From NCBI RefSeq assembly GCF_019880385.1, contig NZ_CP082273.1:1550001-1614000 (forward strand): 64,000 bases of DNA, in the 5' to 3' direction. Shown here one piece after another: positions 59,648-64,000 of this stretch. The notes under the pieces are model-generated. The model did no database searches. It saw nothing but the letters and a program-made list of their open reading frames with translations, and had not been told where the DNA came from. How positions within the stretch are numbered: position 1 is the stretch's first letter; each line of letters starts with the position of its first letter. This DNA comes from Nocardioides coralli (GTDB taxonomy: Bacteria > Actinomycetota > Actinomycetes > Propionibacteriales > Nocardioidaceae). The position numbers and the translations under genes were made by a program.

Positions 59648-60334
59648 ATGTCGCCATGCACGGTGCTCGTCGTCGAGGACGACCGCGTGATCAACCAGGC
59701 CGTCGCCGACCGCCTTCGCGCCGAGGGGTACGCCGTCGTCCAGGCCTTCGACGGCCCGTCGGCCGTCGCGGAGTGCTCCCGGAGCCGCCCGGACCTGCTC
59801 GTCCTCGACGTGATGCTCCCGGGATTCGACGGGCACGAGGTGTGCCGGCGGGTGCAGGCTGAGCGGCCCGTCCCCGTGCTGATGCTGACTGCGCGTGACG
59901 ACGAGGCCGACATCCTCGTCGGGCTCGGCGTCGGGGCCGACGACTACCTCACCAAGCCGTTCCGGATGCGGGAGGTCGTCGCACGCGTGGCCGCTCTCCT
60001 GCGGCGTGTGGAGCGTGCGTCACAGCTCGCCTCCAGCAGCACGGGACCGCTCACCATCGGCGACCTGACCGTCGACCCCGGCACCCGACGCGTCCACCTC
60101 GCGGGGACCGAGGTGCGGCTCACCCCCACCGAGTTCGACCTGCTGGTGTGCCTCGCGCGCACACCTGGGCAGGTCCTCACGCGTGATCGGCTGCTCGCCG
60201 ACGTGTGGGACTGGGCCGACGCCTCGGGCACCCGCACCGTCGACAGCCACGTCAAGGCGCTGCGTGCCAAGATCGGCGCCACCCGGGTCCGCACCGTCCA
60301 CGGCGTCGGCTACGCGCTGGAGCCCGAGGCATGA
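59648..60334 (+). CDS. OmpR/PhoB-type response regulator
   Basis: A 228-residue regulator. Receiver domain with VVEDDRVINQAV, phosphorylation site D54 in LLVLDVMLPG, MLTARDDEAD and the late lysine in YLTKPFRMRE. Winged helix from about 130 (LTPTEFDLLVCLARTPGQVL, RTVDSHVKALRAKIG). Its stop overlaps the start of the following kinase gene by ATGA, so that kinase is its natural partner. Confidence 0.94.
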   Translation: MSPCTVLVVEDDRVINQAVADRLRAEGYAVVQAFDGPSAVAECSRSRPDLLVLDVMLPGFDGHEVCRRVQAERPVPVLMLTARDDEADILVGLGVGADDYLTKPFRMREVVARVAALLRRVERASQLASSSTGPLTIGDLTVDPGTRRVHLAGTEVRLTPTEFDLLVCLARTPGQVLTRDRLLADVWDWADASGTRTVDSHVKALRAKIGATRVRTVHGVGYALEPEA

Positions 60335-62874
60335 CACCCGCCTCGCCAGGTCCGCTCGACGCGGTCAGCAGCATCAAGGTCAAGCTCGGAGCCCTGGTGG
60401 CCGCCTCGGTCGTCGTGGCCGCGGTGGTCGGCGCCGCGGGGTCCCGGGCCGGCGTACCGCTGCTGCTGGCGTTGCCGGTGGCCGTGGCGCTCGCCCTGGG
60501 CGTGACCCAGCTGCTCGCCGCAGGCATGGTGGCGCCGCTGCGGGAGATGACGGTGGTGGCGCAGCGCATGGCTCGTGGCGACTACGCCGGCCGTGTGCGG
60601 ACCCAGGCCACCGACGAGGTCGGCCGGCTCGCCGCGGCGTTCAACCGGATGGCGGCGGACCTCGCGACCGTCGACCGGGAGCGGCGGGAGCTGGTGGCGA
60701 CCGTGTCCCACGAGATCCGCACGCCCCTCGCGGCGCTCACGGCGGTGCTCGAGAACCTCGCCGACGGGGTCGTCGCGCCGGACCGCCCGCACCTGCAGGA
60801 CGCCCTCGAGCAGGCGGAGCGGCTCGGTGCGCTGGTCTCCGACCTGCTGGAGCTCTCCCGCCTCGATGCCGGCGCCACCCGGCTGGACCTCGGTCCCGTG
60901 CTGCTCCACGAGCTGGTCGCGCAGAGCCTGCAGCAGGTGGCCGCCTCCGGTCGCGACGTCGGCTACGACGTGCAGGTGCCCGAGAAGCTCTCGGTGACCG
61001 GGGACGCGCTGCGGCTGCGGCAGCTGCTCACCAACTCCCTGGACAACGCGGCTCGCCACGGCCCCGCCGGGTCGACGGTCCGGATCACCGCAGGTGAGGA
61101 GTCGGGCCGGTGGTGGCTCGAGGTCGCCGACGACGGTCCCGGCGTCGCGCCAGCCGACCGCGAGCGCGTCTTCGACCGCTTCGGCACGGTGACCGACACC
61201 CACGGCGGGGGGACGGGTCTCGGTCTGGCCATCGCCCGCTGGGTCGCGACCCTGCACGGCGGCACCCTCCGCTTCGTCGACCCGCCCGGGGGATCGGACG
61301 GCGCACGACTCCGCCTCGAGCTGCCCGCCGAGCCCGCCCCCAGCCCGACCGAGGAGACGCTCATGACCACGACCGCCAGCCCTGCCGATCCCGTACCGGT
61401 CGCGGCACCGGCCGCACCGCTGCTGGACACGCTCTTCGGCCGCTTCTGGCCCGAGCCGCCCGGACTGCGCGGACCGTTGGCGATCACCGGTGCAGCCGTG
61501 GTGGGGGTTCTTGGTGGGGCCCTGCTCACCTTCCGGCCTCCCGGCCTGGCCTGGCTGCTCGTGCTGCTGGCCGCTCTCGTGACCGCGTGGTCGGTGGCAC
61601 GACACCGGAGCAGCGGGTTCGCCCGGCTCTGCTCGATCCTGGCCGCGCTCCTCGTGCTCCCCGTCGTCCTGCGCGCCGGGGACTGGATGGTCCCGCTCTG
61701 CCTGGCAGTGGCCGCCGCCGTGTTCCTCGTCGGCGTCACCAGCGCCCGTGGCCTGCCGGGCATGGTGATCGCCTGGCTCGCCTGGCCGCTCGCCTCCCTG
61801 CGGGGCCTGCCCTGGTTCGGACGCCGCCTCCGACTGGTCGGCACCGGCGGTCGCACGCCCGCAGTGGTACGCACCGTGGCCTGGTCGGCCCTCGGCGTGA
61901 GCGTCTTCGTGGTCCTGTTCGCCTCCGCCGACGCGCTCTTCGCGAGCTGGGTGGACGCCCTGCTGCCGTCCCTCACGCTGGGTGACGTGGTGGTCCGCGG
62001 CTTCGTGGCCGTCCTCGTCTTCGGCCTCACCCTCGCCGCGGCGTACGTCGCCCTCAACCCGCCCCGCACCGACCTGGTGTCCACCGCTGGCGCGCGCCCG
62101 CTGGCCAACCGGTTCGAGTGGCTCGCGCCGGTGCTGCTCGTCGACGCCGTGTTCGTGGCGTTCCTGGCAGCGCAGGCCACGGCTGTCTTCGGTGGCCACG
62201 CCTACCTCGAGCGCACCACCGGGCTGACCTATGCCGACTACGTCCACGAGGGCTTCGGGCAGCTGACGGTCGCCACCGCGCTCACGCTGCTGGTGGTCTG
62301 GGTGGCGGCCCGCCGGGCGGGCAGGTCGCCGGCGGACCGGCGCTGGCTGCTCGCTTCCCTCGGCACCCTCTGCTGCCTGACGCTGGTCGTCGTCGCGTCC
62401 GCGCTCCACCGGATGCACGTCTACCAGGAGGCCTACGGCTTCACCCGGCTGCGGCTGCTGGTCGACGCCTTCGAGGGATGGCTGGGGCTGCTCGTGCTGG
62501 CCGTGATGGTGGCGGGAACGCTCCGGCTCGGCCGGTGGCTGCCCCGGTTCGCGCTGGTGTCGGGGGCGGCGACCGTCCTCGCGCTGGCGGTCCTCAACCC
62601 CGACGCCTGGATCGCCGAGCGGAACATCGACCGGTGGGAGGAGACCGGTCGGCTGGACGTCTTCTACCTCTCCCAGCTCTCCGGTGACGCCACCCCGGTC
62701 ATCGCCGAACGGCTCCCTCGGCCGCTGGCCGCGTGCGCCGTCGCCGGCTTCGGCGTGCCCCCGGGCGAAAACGTCCTCGACTGGAACCTCGGACGGGAGC
62801 GGGCTCGAGCCGCGCTGGCCAGCATCGGACCGGATCCGACGGCGCCGTGCCCCGAGGTCGTGGGCGAGGACTGA
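60331..62874 (+). CDS. Sensor histidine kinase fused to a DUF4153/DUF4173-type membrane protein
   Basis: An 847-residue fusion. Residues 1-345: two membrane helices (about 18-36 and 42-66), HAMP, H127 in VATVSHEIRTPL, then NSLDNAARHG, DDGPGV and GTGLGLAI. From 345 (MTTTASPADPV) the protein continues as a polytopic membrane domain of about ten helices with YQEAYGFTRLRL, the signature of DUF4153/DUF4173 proteins, which in other actinobacteria are mostly separate genes. At the seam GAGGAGACGCTCATGACC (61351-61368) has a Shine-Dalgarno-like GAGGAG and an ATG, as if a former gene start were preserved. The sensor domain on the kinase side is minimal, so the fused membrane domain may sense or respond. 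Confidence 0.88.
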   Translation: MTPASPGPLDAVSSIKVKLGALVAASVVVAAVVGAAGSRAGVPLLLALPVAVALALGVTQLLAAGMVAPLREMTVVAQRMARGDYAGRVRTQATDEVGRLAAAFNRMAADLATVDRERRELVATVSHEIRTPLAALTAVLENLADGVVAPDRPHLQDALEQAERLGALVSDLLELSRLDAGATRLDLGPVLLHELVAQSLQQVAASGRDVGYDVQVPEKLSVTGDALRLRQLLTNSLDNAARHGPAGSTVRITAGEESGRWWLEVADDGPGVAPADRERVFDRFGTVTDTHGGGTGLGLAIARWVATLHGGTLRFVDPPGGSDGARLRLELPAEPAPSPTEETLMTTTASPADPVPVAAPAAPLLDTLFGRFWPEPPGLRGPLAITGAAVVGVLGGALLTFRPPGLAWLLVLLAALVTAWSVARHRSSGFARLCSILAALLVLPVVLRAGDWMVPLCLAVAAAVFLVGVTSARGLPGMVIAWLAWPLASLRGLPWFGRRLRLVGTGGRTPAVVRTVAWSALGVSVFVVLFASADALFASWVDALLPSLTLGDVVVRGFVAVLVFGLTLAAAYVALNPPRTDLVSTAGARPLANRFEWLAPVLLVDAVFVAFLAAQATAVFGGHAYLERTTGLTYADYVHEGFGQLTVATALTLLVVWVAARRAGRSPADRRWLLASLGTLCCLTLVVVASALHRMHVYQEAYGFTRLRLLVDAFEGWLGLLVLAVMVAGTLRLGRWLPRFALVSGAATVLALAVLNPDAWIAERNIDRWEETGRLDVFYLSQLSGDATPVIAERLPRPLAACAVAGFGVPPGENVLDWNLGRERARAALASIGPDPTAPCPEVVGED

Positions 62875-62901
62875 GCGCTAGCGGCAGGGGAGCGAGCCCC
62901 C

Positions 62902-62907
62902 TACGAT
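62902..62907 (+). promoter_or_regulatory. Putative -10 box TACGAT
   Basis: TACGAT ends seven bases before an ATG at 62915 that opens a 23-codon frame upstream of pheS; a second promoter (TAGACT, 63033) follows. Confidence 0.4.
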
Positions 62908-62914
62908 GAGGCGC

Positions 62915-62986
62915 ATGCAGGCGAGCAGGCGATTTCCCAGCCCCGGGCCGGTCGACGGCCGGGGTGCCTGCGGCGCGGCCGCCTGA
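62915..62986 (+). CDS. Possible 23-residue leader peptide upstream of pheS
   Basis: ATG 62915 to TGA 62986 encodes 23 residues starting MQASRRFPSPGP. Codon 7 is TTT, the rarer phenylalanine codon in this GC-rich DNA. The frame covers a strong hairpin (62941-62964). With only one Phe codon a classical Phe attenuator is not certain. It might equally be a chance frame in a small RNA. Confidence 0.3.
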   Translation: MQASRRFPSPGPVDGRGACGAAA

Positions 62987-63032
62987 ACCCTGTCGCCGCC
63001 GGGCCCGGGGAGTGAGACCGTCCCCGCCCACC

Positions 63033-63038
63033 TAGACT
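63033..63038 (+). promoter_or_regulatory. Putative -10 box TAGACT of pheS
   Basis: TAGACT stands 44 bases before the pheS ATG; the gene has a Shine-Dalgarno (AAAGGGAG), so a short leader is expected. Confidence 0.45.
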
Positions 63039-63082
63039 CTGCGGGTCCTCAGCACTGACTGACGTCCGCACGAAAGGGAGCC

Positions 63083-64000
63083 ATGTCCGGCCCCAACACC
63101 GACTACGACCCCGTCCAGGTGACCCCCCTGGACGAGGAGAACGTCGCCGCGATGCGCGACGCGGCGATCGCCGCCATCGAGGCTGCCGCCGACCTCGCGG
63201 AGCTGAAGCAGGTCCGGCTCGAGCACGCCGGTGACCGGTCGCCGCTGGCGCTGGCCAACCGCGAGATCGGGGCACTGCCCCCTCAGGCCCGCAAGGAGGC
63301 CGGGCAGCGGGTGGGCCAGGCGCGGGGAGCGGTCAACCAGGCGCTGGCCGCGCGCACCGCCGTCCTCGAGGCCGAGCACGAGGAGCGCATGCTCGTCGAG
63401 GAGACCGTCGACGTCACGCTGCCCGTCGACCGGGCCCGCCGCGGCAGCCGCCACCCGCTGACGACGGGGTCCGAGCTGATCGAGGACATCTTCGTGGCCA
63501 TGGGCTGGGAGGTCGCCGAGGGACCGGTCGTCGAGGCGGAGTGGCTCAACTTCGACGCCCTCAACCTCGGGCCGGACCACCCGGCACGCACCATGCAGGA
63601 CACCTTCTGGACCGAGCCGGCCGACCACCACCTCGTGCTGCGCACCCACACCTCGCCGGTGCAGGCGAGGACGATGCTGACGCGCACCCCGCCGATCTAC
63701 GTGATCTGCCCCGGGCGGGTCTTCCGCACCGACGAGTACGACGCCACCCACAGCCCGATGTTCCACCAGGTCGAGGGGCTGGTGGTCGACGAGGGCATCT
63801 CGATGGCCCACCTGAAGGGGAGCCTCGACCACTTCGCGGCGCGGATGTTCGGCGAGGGGATCGCGACCCGGTTCCGCCCGTCGTACTTCCCCTTCACCGA
63901 GCCCTCCGCCGAGGTGGACCTCCGGTGCTTCGTGTGTCGGGGCGTCGACGCCGAGGACTGCCGCACCTGCAAGGGCGAGGGCTGGATCGAGTGGGGTGGC
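63083..64000 (+). CDS. pheS: Phenylalanyl-tRNA synthetase alpha subunit (3' end missing)
   Basis: The frame runs from ATG 63083 off the right edge; 306 codons are visible of about 360. An N-terminal coiled-coil arm (about 20-110, AAIEAAADLAELKQVRLEHA) is followed by the class II catalytic core: HPLTTGSELIEDIFVAMGW, DALNLGPDHPARTMQDTFW, LRTHTSPVQARTML, GRVFRTDEYDATHSPMFHQVEG and YFPFTEPSAEVDL. Cysteine pairs CFVC and CRTC near the edge may bind zinc. pheT should follow outside the window. Confidence 0.95.
   Translation, partial: MSGPNTDYDPVQVTPLDEENVAAMRDAAIAAIEAAADLAELKQVRLEHAGDRSPLALANREIGALPPQARKEAGQRVGQARGAVNQALAARTAVLEAEHEERMLVEETVDVTLPVDRARRGSRHPLTTGSELIEDIFVAMGWEVAEGPVVEAEWLNFDALNLGPDHPARTMQDTFWTEPADHHLVLRTHTSPVQARTMLTRTPPIYVICPGRVFRTDEYDATHSPMFHQVEGLVVDEGISMAHLKGSLDHFAARMFGEGIATRFRPSYFPFTEPSAEVDLRCFVCRGVDAEDCRTCKGEGWIEWGG

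Overview
The window is very GC-rich actinobacterial chromosome, with heavy G/C third-position codon use, many GTG starts, ATGA/GTGA/TGATG gene overlaps and extended TANNNT -10 boxes right in front of start codons. Gene content and order (DUF6167-alaS-ruvX-mltG-aroE, pyrR-pyrB-pyrC, mihF-gmk-rpoZ-coaBC-metK-priA, def-fmt-rsmB, ribD-ribE-ribM-ribBA-ribH, hisE-hisG, infC-rpmI-rplT-pheS) suggest a free-living actinomycete, probably Nocardioidaceae (Nocardioides-like). That placement is inferred from gene order and protein style, not from a search. I see no IS element, prophage, CRISPR array, tRNA or rRNA; this is mostly core chromosome with small accessory pockets.

Layout. 1-5.2 kb: accessory pocket with a truncated DUF222/HNH-type gene, a mosaic of palindromic repeats, a PPOX-type flavoenzyme and a 917-residue secreted alpha/beta hydrolase. 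5.2-15.7 kb: alaS, ruvX, mltG and the shikimate block aroE-(prepilin peptidase)-aroC-aroK-aroB-aroQ, then efp and nusB. 15.7-19.6 kb: DUF1206 membrane protein, an atypical disulfide-reductase flavoprotein and a ParA/MinD-like ATPase. 19.6-34 kb: pyrimidine synthesis in two transcription units, pyrR-pyrB-pyrC and carA-carB-pyrD-pyrK-(second DHOD-like)-pyrF-(lipoprotein), each preceded by an almost identical PyrR-type hairpin that covers the Shine-Dalgarno. Between them lie a sulfotransferase/aminotransferase pair, a 51-residue zinc-ribbon protein and a DUF3060 secreted protein.

34-46.6 kb: mihF-gmk-rpoZ-coaBC-metK, priA, a 28-residue TatA-like peptide gene, def-fmt-rsmB, VOC protein, secreted protein, stand-alone LigD polymerase-type protein, rpe. 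46.6-51 kb: FMN riboswitch and the full riboflavin operon. 51-56 kb: hisE-hisG-PH protein, P-loop kinase, small secreted protein, fold-III PLP enzyme, membrane protein, SseB-like protein. 56-64 kb: infC-rpmI-rplT with a long structured leader that contains the clearest intrinsic terminator of the window, TrmH methyltransferase, a two-component region (PAS histidine kinase, response regulator, histidine kinase fused to a DUF4153-type membrane domain) and the start of pheS.

The most unusual points are the extra DHOD-like protein that has lost its catalytic cysteine but sits with PyrK beside a class 2 PyrD, the kinase-membrane domain fusion with a relict start signal at its seam, the infC leader attenuator with an ATC start codon, the repeat carried in frame inside the DUF222 gene, and a large set of leaderless promoters. 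No intergenic gap exceeds 300 bases; the larger ones (1070-1332, 22465-22639, 24286-24484, 25400-25583, 37982-38161, 46616-46896, 55989-56287, 62875-63082) are described in their entries. In 24286-24484 I see no feature.
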